From positions 6,510,001-6,574,000 of the forward strand of contig CM074759.1 of the NCBI GenBank assembly GCA_037355855.1: DNA of 64,000 nucleotides, read 5' to 3'. The stretch is from Pseudo-nitzschia pungens. Taxonomy: Eukaryota; Bacillariophyta; Bacillariophyceae; Bacillariales; Bacillariaceae. The notes under the pieces are model-generated. The model saw only the letters and a list, made by a program, of their open reading frames with translations. It did not search any database and was not told the origin of the DNA. Below are positions 9,920 to 21,100 of the stretch, piece by piece (positions within the stretch are counted from its first letter, which is position 1; each line of letters opens with the position of its first letter). Position numbers and translations under genes: made by a program.

Positions 9920-11617
9920 CTAAGAAATGCAGTTGCAATTCCAATCCAAATTTTCATCGCACCTGATCCTTTTCTTCTTGCCGTGGATCTCTAAATCCGC
10001 TATAAACTCCACCGAGACAGGACTGCTGTTTCTTATTTCGATTGGCGGTTTTTGTTGCTTCCGTTTTCCTCTGGTATTCCTCTTGTGATCCCGAAAGTAG
10101 ACCGGAATCTTCGCGCGAACGCTATTTTTGTCTTTGTTTTCGACCCAAAACCCCCCAGCAGTATCCCAATCCAAGAAACGTCCATTCCCCCGTTCGATCT
10201 CGTTTATGATTCCCCATGAAATTCTGTCTTTTTCTTTTCGGTTGGCTGCGGCGTGCTCGTCGATATATCGGTCGAGCAATGCTTTGAACCGCACGTTCCC
10301 TGGGTGACACAAATACGATTTTCCAGGTCGCATTGCAACGTCATTGAAACTAGGACATTCAATGATATGCGTAGTGCCAGTTTCCTCGCGTTGCTTTTCT
10401 ATTCTTGCTCGGATATTGATCCATTGATGGATGTTTCCGGATTTTACCTTTCCACTGCTAGTAAGCGGGAGTTGGTCCTGAGGTATCCCATAGCCTAAAA
10501 GACGGTATCGGTTTTCCATCTCCGTTCCTTTTGAATTTGAATTCGTGGTTGGAAGGGCAAAGGTTTTGGTCCGGCGGCATTCTGTTAGTGTGTATCAACT
10601 GCTTTGGACAAAAAGCTCACAAAAGGAATTTTCTCTGCGCTGCCACGAAGGGATGTTTTCGAATTGGAAGAAACCTACCAGTATGAGCTATTAAGCGAAA
10701 TCGTGTAGACTCTAATGATTGTAATGCCAGTGCATACAGAGCATGAGCCAAGCGAAAGAATGTTGTGTCTGGATAACAACTATGAATGGCACAAAATCGT
10801 ACGGGAGCTGACGAAATATACCGATGAAGTTTGAGGCGGTCACTTCGTGACGGGAGCTTCGAAACCCTTCCAATATTTTCTCCCGGCATGGCCAGCGACA
10901 CGAGCCCTTTCCTTTGATTTTCGACATCCTCGCTCAACACAGTTTGAAAATAAACATATAGTTGCAGCTAAAGAGAGAGAAGGCAAGAAAAATCACATTG
11001 GAACCACACCTCCAATCGTGACATGATTTCTTCATGAAAACGTTATCAACAAATCAACGTGAACTTACTCTATCGAGTACTTCGCTTTCCGTTTTGAAGG
11101 CAGTGACTGCAAATACCCGCCTTCCAGAATTATCCCGAACAGGTAAGAGTTGTAAGCAACCGGACCGAAGCAGCTTCATCGATTTTGGTGGCAGATCCTC
11201 CAATCGAATGGGTCGCTGCAGTAATTCTTTCTTGTTGTCGAAAATTTCGAGCACAAAGTCGAGATATTTTGCCAATCGAATCGCAGCTTTTCGGGCATCA
11301 AACAATTCGCATCGAAGAAACATCAATCGAAAGCTCCGATCGTTAACGTATCCATTGCCCGGAAACAGTTTCTGGCTTTCGATATATGCTTTCTTCTCTG
11401 CGTTAGGAATGTCGTTCAGTCCCGATGAAAGTGCTTCCAGGGACTTCGACAAAAGTTCTGGTGTTTCGATCGGCGCCAAGCAACGAACTCCGTGAATTTC
11501 TTCAATTATACTTGTTCGATTCAGGAAAGAAAGTTTGTTCAATTCCTTTGCCAACAAAACGTCGACTTCCCGAGGGTCGACCTCCTCGTCGGTGTAAGTA
11601 AGCGGTTTTTCCGCCAT
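9920..11617 (-). CDS. CRAL-TRIO-like + DUF6824 protein, three exons
   Basis: Three minus-strand exons are joined. Exon 1 is 11617-11069 (donor GTAAGT); exon 2 is 10967-10679 (acceptor CTTTAG, donor GTAGGT); exon 3 is 10581-9920 (acceptor CTAACAG). The introns are 101 and 97 bp and all phases agree, giving 499 residues. The start is the ATG at 11617, inside a GTG-ATG pair. Residues 1-340 resemble the CRAL-TRIO-like proteins common in diatoms: an N-terminal LNKLSFLNR...EEIHGV segment, then APVRFCAIH and YGIPQDQLPL. CRAL-TRIO domains bind small lipids. Residues about 355-445 form a DUF6824 domain (NDVAMRPG, HPGNVRFKALLDR, GRFLDWD, GFWVE), a stramenopile-rich family of unknown function sometimes thought to bind DNA. 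The second acceptor is the least certain junction. Confidence 0.8.
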
Positions 11618-12703
11618 CACTCTTTTGCAGTGATTGACTCGTTCATGTGATTTCTGGAGAACTCACGACCGATTATGTCCTACCATTATTTGTTTGGTTT
11701 CATAATCGGCAGTGGGTAGTGGGTAGTGGGTGGTGGAGCTTGACACATTATTACTAGGAGTTATCATTTTGCCTGAGTGGGCGATAACATGCAAAAAATA
11801 CTTTATACGTAGTAATTAAATTGTCCCCGGGTTTCAGTAGAAATTGAAGTAGAACCGGGGGATAGCTGATAAGAATTTTGTACACGTAGTACGTATCAGC
11901 TCATCGAAATAAGCCTAATAGCCTTTCTTGTGATCTGCGTCTCTGAGTAACAAGAATCACAAAACGAGTAAGAGAACTTTTACGCTACCAGTATTGTACT
12001 GGTAACCTTAAACGTGAAAAGTCCATCCTTGACAATGAATTGACAGAACAAAATCGTAAGCGTACTTGTACTCGTACAGCTTTTCATGAAATCTGCAGAA
12101 CATCATTATTTTTTCTATTACTTCGTATTTTAATAAAATAAAAAACAGCTTCTCTCAATCAAGTCATCCAGGAGTGATCCACCACCATCATTCACTGAAA
12201 TGGCAACCAGTGAGGAGCATAAACGACTTTGGAACTTCTACTAGATGCCATCCACAGATTAAAATTCACCACAAACAAATGACTGATTCTACTAGATCCA
12301 TACCTAGCTCAATCGCACACAACAAATCACTGAATGAATCCATTCCTATTTCAACGCATCAGAGAAGAAGTCACTGAAATGACAACCACTGCCCATGAAG
12401 GATTTGAATCGTGCCACCCTAATCCCAATATCTGACTTACTGCTCTACTTACGAGTACTCGACCACAATTGAGAAAATACTACTAGTATTGAAACGCTAC
12501 CAATTTTGAAGAAAGAATTGCGAGGACGCTTCCAACAGCCAACATTTGGAAGGAATGCCACAGCTAGATTGATAGTGTCACGAACCAAGTCCTTCGCGTA
12601 TCAAAGTCAAGAATGATTCGAAATGGCATTTGCATTGTTATGATTGCTGTCTATTCTATGTGGTATGTGGATCATAACTGCGCTGACGGCCGTCGAGCAG
12701 TAT
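11618..12703. other. Intergenic region with MITE remnant and hairpin
   Basis: Apart from the degenerate foldback element at 11822-11883, this holds a perfect inverted repeat at 11986-12004 (arms TACCAGTA and TACTGGTA around TTG) next to a TAACCTTA word. No gene was seen. Confidence 0.6.
11822..11883. mobile_element. Foldback MITE-like element, copy A (left arm lost)
   Basis: The core GTTTCAGTAGAAATT and the right arm AGCTGATAAGAATTTTGTA match the intact copies at 23016 and 46695, while the left TACTACAGAATTCC arm is missing. Confidence 0.75.
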
Positions 12704-14436
12704 TTACATCATCATTCCGTGTGGCTGATCGCGCCCCTCGTCCTTTGTGACCCTATCCAGCAATGCTCCTACCCGTTTCTGAACGGTATCGATCTGTTTT
12801 TCCGTTCCCTGTATCAAGAGCACCCGGCGGACCTGATCCACGTACATCTTCGTTCCCGTTGCTCGCTGCATGCTGATGATGGTTGCTCCCCTCCTGCCAA
12901 TCACGATACCCACGTGGTTGCCGAGTTCGATCTCCGCGGTCTGCAGCTCCTCTTCCTTCTCGTCGATGGCATCTTGCAATCCCGCGGTGCTGCCCAGTCG
13001 GTTGCGAGCCCAAAATTTCGTTTGACGGTCGTTCGATCCGCTTGCGAGCATGTGTCCTGCCGGACTGCAAAAGGAGGGAACCACAATACGTAGTATATCA
13101 GTGTGTAAGAGATCACGTGACAAAAAAATTAAGCAAAACCATTCTCCTTTGAACGTCCGACCCGTGCCGTTTTCCATCCAATTGCAAAAGCAAAAGCAAA
13201 AGCAAAAGCAAAAGCAAACGCAAACACACAAACACAAACACAAACACAAACACAAACACAAACACAAGCACAAACACGACGACCACAAACTCACTGCCAC
13301 TGCAAGTCCCATATTGCCATGTCGTGCGCATACGGCACCCGGGCCGCCGGTTCTTCGCTGCCCTTGGCGCCCAGGTTCCAGAAGAGAAGGGTTCCATCCA
13401 TGGCACCGGACGCCAGTACGCTCTCGTGCAGCGGGTGCCATGCCACGCTGGTTACTTCCTTGTGGTGCCCCTTGAGACTGACGAGTTCCTTCATGGCACG
13501 AATGTCGTAGAGCTTGATGAGTTGATCACGACTCGCCGTTACCAGCCAGTTGCCGTTGTTGTTCCAAGCCACCTTGGTGACCGTGTTCTTGTGACCGTAC
13601 AGCGTCGAGAGACAGGTTCCCGCCCGCGGGTCCCAGAGTTTCACCAGGTTGTCCTTGCTGCCGCTGGCAATGACGCTCGACCGGGGATGCCACTGGGTCG
13701 TCTTGACGTCCCACCCGTGCCCCTCCAGGACGCGTTCCTCCGAGTGCGTCGCCCAGTCCCACACCCGAACCTTGGAATCGTCCCCGCACGACACAAACTT
13801 GGTGTCGCTCGGCGAAAAACTCAGGGCGTGAATGGCTTGGCCGTTGTGAGAATCGATCGATTGCACCGGTGCAATGGAGGGCGACCAGTATTTGATGTTT
13901 CCACCCGAGTCGCTGGTGAGCAGATAGTTCCTGTTGTGCGACCAGGCCATGCTTCGAAAGCTGACGTCGTGGGCGGACATGATGAGTTCGAACCCAAAGG
14001 TAATTCCGTCCCACAAGGTGAATTCTCCCTCTTGGTTGCCCGTCAGCAAACGCCGGCCTCCCGGTGTCCAGCTGAGGCACATGATGGGAGTGGAGTTCTT
14101 CGCGCGTGTCACGTGAGCCAGAAACGTAAGGTAGGCGGTGGAAGGATTGCAAGCGGAGACGGTAGAGATGGGCATGCCCATCAGTCGCAGGTACGCCGAG
14201 TGGGGTTGCAGGTGGTTGGAATGGTGGTTTCGGACGTGAGACGAACGGCACGCCTTGTGATAGAGGCGATTGCTGATGTCAACTACGGCGGGGGCATGGA
14301 AATCGACGCATCGTCGAATCAGATTTCGTTCGGCGGCCTTTTGCTCGGCGTCCTCGGGATCGTCGCCGCTGTTGTTGCTTCTGCTGCCACCTCCGCGATG
14401 GTGAGAACCACCGCCTCCGCCGTAGTGATTTGACAT
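12704..14436 (-). CDS. WDR33/Pfs2/FY-type polyadenylation factor with C-terminal KH domain
   Basis: Exon 1 (14436-13295) and exon 2 (13064-12704) join across a 230-bp intron (donor GTGAGT, acceptor TTGCAG), rebuilding the codon in WHPAGHMLASGSNDR, a hallmark of this family. The protein has 500 residues. A Gly/His-rich N-terminus leads to about seven WD40 repeats (RRLLTGNQEGEFTLWDG, VSCGDDSKVRVWD, ASGSKDNLVKLWD, TASRDQLIKLYD and others). WDR33 and yeast Pfs2 are nuclear subunits of the cleavage and polyadenylation factor and help recognise the AAUAAA signal. After the last WD repeat, residues about 410-490 form a KH-type RNA-binding domain (VGIVIGRRGATI, then VRRVLLIQG). I do not know this domain in animal or yeast homologues. 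The long Pro/Arg/Gly tail of animal WDR33 is absent. Confidence 0.9.
13185..13277. repeat. CAAAAG / CACAAA microsatellite in an intron
   Basis: About four CAAAAG units pass into about eight CACAAA units. The tract lies inside the single intron of the WDR33-like gene and, on the transcribed strand, is T/G-rich just after the donor. Confidence 0.9.
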
Positions 14437-15785
14437 GGCGGTGATTGGTGCGAATATTTGTTTATTGTTTACAAAGACGGATTACGTGTACACGTGCGTG
14501 TGCCGGACGAAAGCTTACTTGTCTACGGTAATCCAGTGTTCAGTGAAAGATGATTGTCTGGTTTGTCTTGCGGCGTTGCTCGACACTCTAATTTTTTTAT
14601 TACGAAGTATAAAACATTGTGCTGTTTGTGATATCATGTTGTGATTACGGTAAACCTTACAGTAACCTTAGCTCCAAACCTCGTTCCTCGGAAAACCATG
14701 GGTTCATTGCTTCTATCTTCACTCGTGACTGGTAAAAAAGCAATCTTACCTTCATCCGACTCTCGGTTTCGGTTCCTCTCACACCGTTAATCATCATGTA
14801 AACCTTAACTCTTACTATTATTATTATTTGCTGCTAGAGCTAGGTATCCTATGGGATACCCCGGTGCCGTCTCAGGTGTACGTCAACTTTGGAGTGCACG
14901 TACTCTGTGCTCGCATTTGGCTATGCTAGGTAGCCAGCAAGTGGACGCAAACTGGGTGCTGGCGTCGGATAGTGGCGTCGGCAGTGGGAAGGTCGTCATT
15001 GAGGAGGTGTGTGGAGGTGTGTGGCTGGGGAGAGAAATAAAGTTTTGTTGATCCGCTCCCACAGGGAACAGCACTCCTCATTGTCGTCGGCTTGGTGTTG
15101 GCCAAGAGACAATGAGGTGAGCAGATGGGGAAGGCATCGTCTTGCACCTCTGTGCCCGGCAGCAGCTGCGTACCTCGTGCAGGCACCGCATGGTGCCCGT
15201 CTGCGGTGCGCGCGCTCTCGTCCCTCTCGTGGCACTTACCTACCTACCATTGGGACCTTCCTCACATACATCGTAGTGCTCGTCACAGCACGTGCGGCAA
15301 GTTCACAGGTGGTGCGCATGGAGGTGCGGGCGTGTCCCCACCCGCATCCTACAGTTGCGGTGACCTGTGTCTTGCCCAACAATATCACTATGCTTCTTAT
15401 GCTCGTAGTATGGTGAGACTACATACTACAATCAAGAAAGATTACTTCTAGTACCGGTAACCTTACTCCTTCTTGTACTGAGAACAATAATATTATTATT
15501 ACGGAGAATTAAAATAATTATTGTTTTACAGTAAGATTACTTGTACTTGATTGAGGACATGGAACTGATAGTGCTGTAACATGCTAGTGTACGCTAGTAG
15601 GTTACGACTGAATAATTAACCGAATCCTATATGGGAATCGAACATAAAGATATCCATGCAGGTATATGTCATATGTACATGGGCCTGATTGACGGTCGAG
15701 TCCCAGATTAAGATATAGGCCTAATTGTACGACTCAACAATGGATCAACATTTATGGCAAGAGCATGCCTAATTTGGTAATGGTC
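14437..15785. other. Intergenic region upstream of the retrotransposon
   Basis: AT-rich flanks carry TAACCTTA words near 14649-14670 and 15459-15470. A more GC-rich island (about 14840-15400) includes a hairpin at 15076-15117 with 10-bp perfect outer arms (CCTCATTGTC / GACAATGAGG) and an inner CTTGG/CCAAG stem. The frames open across this island have no recognisable features. It may be a decayed insertion or a non-coding transcript. Confidence 0.5.
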
Positions 15786-15790
15786 ATGCG

Positions 15791-15979
15791 TGCCGTGCAC
15801 CGGAATACAGTCACGAGTCTACTCGGGACTGGATTAAGGATAAGGATAAAAACAATCGGCGAGTCGACAGAATCGCTGACTCGGAAGGCTCTTAGAACTG
15901 TAGCAGATAGACTAACCGATAGAGCTCACAATTTGCATATCACTACTATTCTAATCACTAGTAGACCCGGGGTATGGCA
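15791..15979 (+). repeat. 5' LTR of the gypsy element
   Basis: This 189-bp repeat begins TGCCGTGCACC, ends GGGGTATGGCA, and matches the 3' LTR base for base on reading. It should carry the promoter and polyadenylation signals, but no clear TATA box was identified. Confidence 0.97.
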
Positions 15980-16005
15980 TGATTTTAAAATCAAGCTGAG
16001 CGCTG

Positions 16006-16263
16006 ATGACCATGAGCAAGAGAAGGGACCGATCGGTCAGCAAACCGACGGGACCGAAGAAACTGCCGAAAAATGGAGGCGCAAAGAAGCAAACAGGGGA
16101 AAGAACATCCGGTGTCTGCAGCACTAAGGAAGAGCAACCCCAGCAACAGTTGGCTCCATTACAAGGAGCAACTGCAGCAACAGAGACACCTAAGGACCTA
16201 AACAGGACCATGGTCGACAACAGGAATAATCGAAAAATTCGAAAATACACAATGAAAAAGTGA
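16006..16263 (+). CDS. Small basic leader ORF in the gypsy element (85 aa)
   Basis: An ATG-started frame lies in the untranslated leader between the 5' LTR and gag. The predicted 85-residue protein is strongly basic (starting MTMSKRRDRSVSK and ending IRKYTMKK) with a Gln/Ala-rich centre and no recognisable domain. It could be an upstream ORF that limits ribosome access to gag, a small nucleic-acid-binding accessory protein, or chance. It is listed because its frame is full length within the leader of an otherwise intact element. Confidence 0.3.
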   Translation: MTMSKRRDRSVSKPTGPKKLPKNGGAKKQTGERTSGVCSTKEEQPQQQLAPLQGATAATETPKDLNRTMVDNRNNRKIRKYTMKK

Positions 16264-16727
16264 CACATAATCCAGTGAGTGGACTAATTGGACCAACACT
16301 GAGTGGACGGACAGACCAAAAAGGGTATGCCGACCAAAACCAGAACATATAAATATCCGGACAGGTATATGATAAATACCCGAACACCACTAATCCCACG
16401 GGAAACGGGAAGTGGGACCGGCCCGGTGACCGCTTAACAGAGAAGCAACGCCGGAGAACCACGGGAATCGAATCCCACAAAATAAAAACAGAAACAACTC
16501 CGGAGAACCACAGGATTCCCGGGAGCTAAAGAGAGAAACAACTCCCACCACCAAGATGGATGAGAGCAAAATCAGTTACAACACGAGTTATCGCGTGGAA
16601 ACCAAATTTAGTAGCAAAAACTGCAAAATCTGGAGCAACCACTTTTGCTCATTTCCACACTGAAATTAACAGATTAGCAGATAACAGACTAAAGTAACTA
16701 AATTAACTAAATAAAAACTGATTAACC

Positions 16728-18149
16728 ATGACGTCTAAAGGAACCAAACAGAAACCCTTTACCTTCACTCGCGAGGACTGGCCGGAAGACGCCAATGCTG
16801 TGAAGATGAGCATAGACTCCGAGAAAGGGGGAGTGGCCTTCAGTGACTATCTGAAGGTACTCACCGGCACTGAGAGACCGGAACTCTTCATCATCTGGAA
16901 GCGAGACTTTGACCAGAAGATTGTCAACAATGAGAAACTCCAAGGAGACCAGAAACTGGATGTCCTACAGAGAATCCTCTCCCTCGAGGCACTCTCTCTT
17001 GTCCAGATGGTTTTGGGCCGGACATATTATGCCGAACCAGGACATAAGGTACACAACAACCAACTGATCCAACAAAAACTCGAGAGGATTGCCATGCGGG
17101 AACCTAAGGAACCTCCTAAGGAACCCCCCACTGACAAATCCAAAGAGGCGGTGGAGGGCGCCAGCGCCCCAACCGAGAAGGACAACACGACTGCTACGGC
17201 GGCGTCCGAACAAGAACCGGAACCAACCGCACTTGACGGCCCGGTCCCAAAGAAAAGGGTCTCGAGTACCCTCATCCAGTACTACCAAACCCAGGAGTAC
17301 AGAAAGGATATCATTGAGGAGTGTATGCACGCCCTCAAGCTCAAAATCTTTGGCAATGACATGAATGGCAGACGGTCCTACATTCTGCTCCGGAGATTCA
17401 TCCGGAACACAAAAATCGATATGAAACACGGTATTCGCTCATGGGCAAACCGTATGGCCGAACTACAGAGCTATCTACCCGATTGCCTCTGGGAGAGTGG
17501 CGCTGCAAAAGGCACTGCACCATCCAGTTACTCGGAAGAGGACATGAAGGAAATCCTAGATGCCAACATGACCCACTCCCAACGCGAGAAGCTGGAGCAC
17601 ATTAGTTGGGACGTCTACAAACACCCCTTTAACACCACCATCGACAAGCTCGAAAACTTGGAAATCACCATCCGGAACGAGGATGAACTCCGCAAACGAA
17701 TCTCTGACCTCGAAAAACAAAATGGCGGAACCAAGAAGAATCCCAAGGCCGCATCTGGGGAAGGAACCCACCACGGGAAATCCCCTGGCAAAAAGAAGTG
17801 CCCTGTGGACAACAGCAACAAACAGCTATGCAAGACCTGTGGCAAGGTCCATGCCGGCAAATGCTGGAAACTAACCGGTGGTCCCTCCAAGAAGGGGAAG
17901 TTCGACCGGGAAACCATCAACCTGCTCAAGGAACACTTTGTGGCAAAAGAACAAGACTCGGACAACGAGCAACACTCCAAACCCCACTGGGGAAGGAATC
18001 TATCGAACCACGAGTACTCTTATGTACTGGCCACGGCCCAAGCTGACCATGAAGTCTCCGATGACGAGATCGACATCTCCGAACGGGAACTCAAAGAGTA
18101 CAGAAGAAAGTACCGGAAAACCTTCAAAAAGAAAGGATCCCACAACTGA
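16728..18149 (+). CDS. gag: Gag-like capsid/nucleocapsid protein of the gypsy element
   Basis: The 473-residue protein starts at an ATG in an A-rich context. The N-terminal 300 residues are helical in character and correspond in position to a capsid domain (WKRDFDQKI, RNTKIDMKHGIRSWANRM). The C-terminal part is Lys-rich and holds one zinc-knuckle-like motif CKTCGKVHAGKC, spaced C-x2-C-x3-H-x3-C rather than the classical C-x2-C-x4-H-x4-C. The protein should package element RNA. It ends in TGA at 18147-18149, directly followed in the same frame by the pol ATG, so Pol could be made by readthrough or by reinitiation. Confidence 0.9.
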   Translation: MTSKGTKQKPFTFTREDWPEDANAVKMSIDSEKGGVAFSDYLKVLTGTERPELFIIWKRDFDQKIVNNEKLQGDQKLDVLQRILSLEALSLVQMVLGRTYYAEPGHKVHNNQLIQQKLERIAMREPKEPPKEPPTDKSKEAVEGASAPTEKDNTTATAASEQEPEPTALDGPVPKKRVSSTLIQYYQTQEYRKDIIEECMHALKLKIFGNDMNGRRSYILLRRFIRNTKIDMKHGIRSWANRMAELQSYLPDCLWESGAAKGTAPSSYSEEDMKEILDANMTHSQREKLEHISWDVYKHPFNTTIDKLENLEITIRNEDELRKRISDLEKQNGGTKKNPKAASGEGTHHGKSPGKKKCPVDNSNKQLCKTCGKVHAGKCWKLTGGPSKKGKFDRETINLLKEHFVAKEQDSDNEQHSKPHWGRNLSNHEYSYVLATAQADHEVSDDEIDISERELKEYRRKYRKTFKKKGSHN

Positions 18150-21100
18150 ATGGCTTCTGATACCATCCACACCGGACCCCGCATCATCAACAGGTTTGCG
18201 GACGTCTGTGTGGAGGTATTGGACCACAAAGGAAGGGGGAGGATGCTCCGGGGCCTACTAGACTCCGGCTGCTCCAAATCCATCATACTAAGGCAATTTG
18301 TCGACCGAAGTCAACTAACGAACCGAGACCAAAGATCTGTCACCTACAACACGTACGGAGGCAAGTTCAGAACCAAGTCTGCGGCTTCAGTGGGACTAAG
18401 GCTGATAGAATTTTCAAACTCTAAGACCATCAAATGGACCTTCCAAGTGGATGAGTATCATCACCATGAGGAAGTGCCCTATGACATGATTATAGGATCC
18501 GATCTAATGGCACAACTGGGACTGGACATAAAATACAGCTCCCGAACAATAGAATGGCAGGGTGACTCTATTCCCATGAAGGGGATGGGGGAGCTCTCTG
18601 ACCCGGACAAATGTGAGGCAGTATTCTTTGCCAACACACAAAGTCCAATCCTCCAACAAGAGGAAGAAAGGCAAGCCAAAATCCTGGACGCCGACTACTC
18701 CAAAGTAGATATAGATGCTATGGTCAATGACCTGGAGATCACAGACGCGTCTAAGGAGGCCCTGAAGAAAACATTGAAGAAGTTCCCCACACTCTTTGGA
18801 GGAGGTCTGGGACTGCTCAAAAATATAGAACCGGTATCTATTGAACTCCAACCAGGGGTCAAACCGGTCCGGCAGAGGTACTATTCTGTACCCCATGCCT
18901 TTGAACAAGCACTCCGAAAGGAGATCACCAGGCTCTGTGATATTGGAGTCCTGGAAAAACTCCCCCACGATGACGACTCACCGTGGGCATCCCCTACCTT
19001 CTGTCAACCCAAAAAGACAGGGGACATTCGCGTTCTAACGGACTTCCGGAAGATGAATGCAGCCATCCAAAGGAAACCATTCCCACTACCACGAATAGGG
19101 GAAACGATCCAAAGACTACAGAAATTTAAGTCTGCTACGGCACTGGATTTATCCCAGGGATATTATACCATTCCCATCTGCAAAGAGAGTCAGAAAATCT
19201 GCTCTACCATCTTGCCGTGGGGAAAGTATGCCTACAAGAGACTAGCAATGGGGATTGCTTGTGCGCCGGATATCTTCCAATCGGTCATGATGAACCTACT
19301 AGGGGATCTGGACTACGTTCTTGTCTATATTGATGATATCCTGATCATTCAGCGGGAGGGAGAATCTGAACAGGATCACCTCAACAAAATCGATACAGTC
19401 CTACAGAGACTGGATGATGCTGGCTTCAGAGCCAACCTACGAAAATCCTTTTTCATGCAAAAAGAAGTGGAATACCTGGGATTTCTGTTAACAACAGAGG
19501 GCATTCAGCCCCAGCCAAAGAAGCTGGAGGCGATGAAGCGCCTGGAAGCCCCCAAGAACACCAAGCAACTCAAAATGTTCCTTGGAATGGTAAACTTTTA
19601 CAGGGACATGTGGAAGCGCCGCTCCCACATCCTAGCCCCTCTGAACAAACTAGCCGGGAAAAAGGGCAAAATGAATTGGTACTGGGGCCCAGCAGAGCAG
19701 AAAGCTTTCATGGAGGCGAAGAGGATGCTCGCAGATGAAGCGAAACTCGCATTCCCGGATTTTACGAAACCATTTCATCTCTACTCAGACGCCAGTGACC
19801 GGCAACTGGGAGCCACCGTGTGCCAAGATGGCAAACCACTTGGTTTCTATACGAGGAAACTGAATTCAGCACAGCTCAACTACACTGTAGGAGAGAAGGA
19901 ACTCCTCGGAATAGTGGAAGGCTTGAAAGCGTTTGAAGGAATCCTACGAGGACAAGATGTAACCATTCACACGGATCACCTGAACCTACTGTATCAGCAG
20001 ATGCCGACGCAGAGAATGGTCCGGTGGAGACTCCTCATGGAGGAGTTCCACCCGGTAGTCAAGCATGTGGCTGGCAAAGACAACGATGCAGCAGATGCAC
20101 TATCACGACTGGATATTACGGATGACCCAGCAGATACGGTGGAATGGCTACCACCAAATAAGCCCCTCACCTACGCGGATGAGGAAGAGCACCTCCGGCA
20201 ACTCCTATTCCCGCTTGGAGAAGCGCCGGAAGAATTCCAGGGCAATAGTGCATTCCCACTTGCCCCGGACATGATTCAGTTCTACCAGCAAAAGGACACA
20301 GGAATCATGAGTGCTCTGGAAAAAGACAACCGACTGACCACCAAAATGGTGGAAGGTTACAACCTAATCCATAAAGAAGGAAAGATTCTGATTCCCGATA
20401 AACTCAAGGACAGAGTCATGGAATGGTACCACAGCATGTTGGTCCATCCCGGAGAAAAGAGAATGGAACAGAGCATACGCTCAGTGTTCACCTGGAAAGG
20501 CCTACGAAAGGACGTTCAGGATCTCTGCAAACACTGCCACACGTGTCAAATGTTCAAAAAGAGTGGCCGGAAGAAGTATGGACTACTACCGGAGAAAGCA
20601 GCTGAGGTCACCAAATGGCAGAGGGTCAATGTGGACCTCTGGGGACCGGCGACTGTCCACAACAAAAATGGTAAAGACTACCACATCCATGTTCTCACCA
20701 TGGTGGACCCAGTAACCGGATGGTTTGAACTGGCTCACCTGAAGGACTCACCAAATGCAGCAGAAACTCAACGATTGTTGGACAGTACATGGCTAGCAAG
20801 GTATCCGCGCCCAAAGGAAATTGGCTTTGATGGCGGGAGCGAGTTCAAAGCAGAGTTCCAAGAGCTCTGTGATAACATGGGAATGAAAAGAAAGCCCAGT
20901 GGCGCTTGGAACCCACAATCCAACTCAGTGTTGGAAAGAATTCACCAGGTGCTGAAGGACTGTCTACTGTCCTTTAACCTGGAACAAAGGGACCTCCACG
21001 AGAAGGATCCTTTTGAGGAATTCACTACCAAGGCAGCATACGCTATTAGAAGTGCCATCCACACCACCCTGGGGTACTCCCCAGCGCAACTGGTGTTTGG

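Noticed and set aside
13324..14433. 369-codon open frame on the plus strand
   Set aside because: It is the antisense of the WD40 region of the WDR33-like gene; WD repeats are unmistakable on the minus strand.
14851..15416. Possible small protein genes in the GC-rich island
   Set aside because: Several frames are open on both strands, but none has a motif, a good start context or a splice partner.
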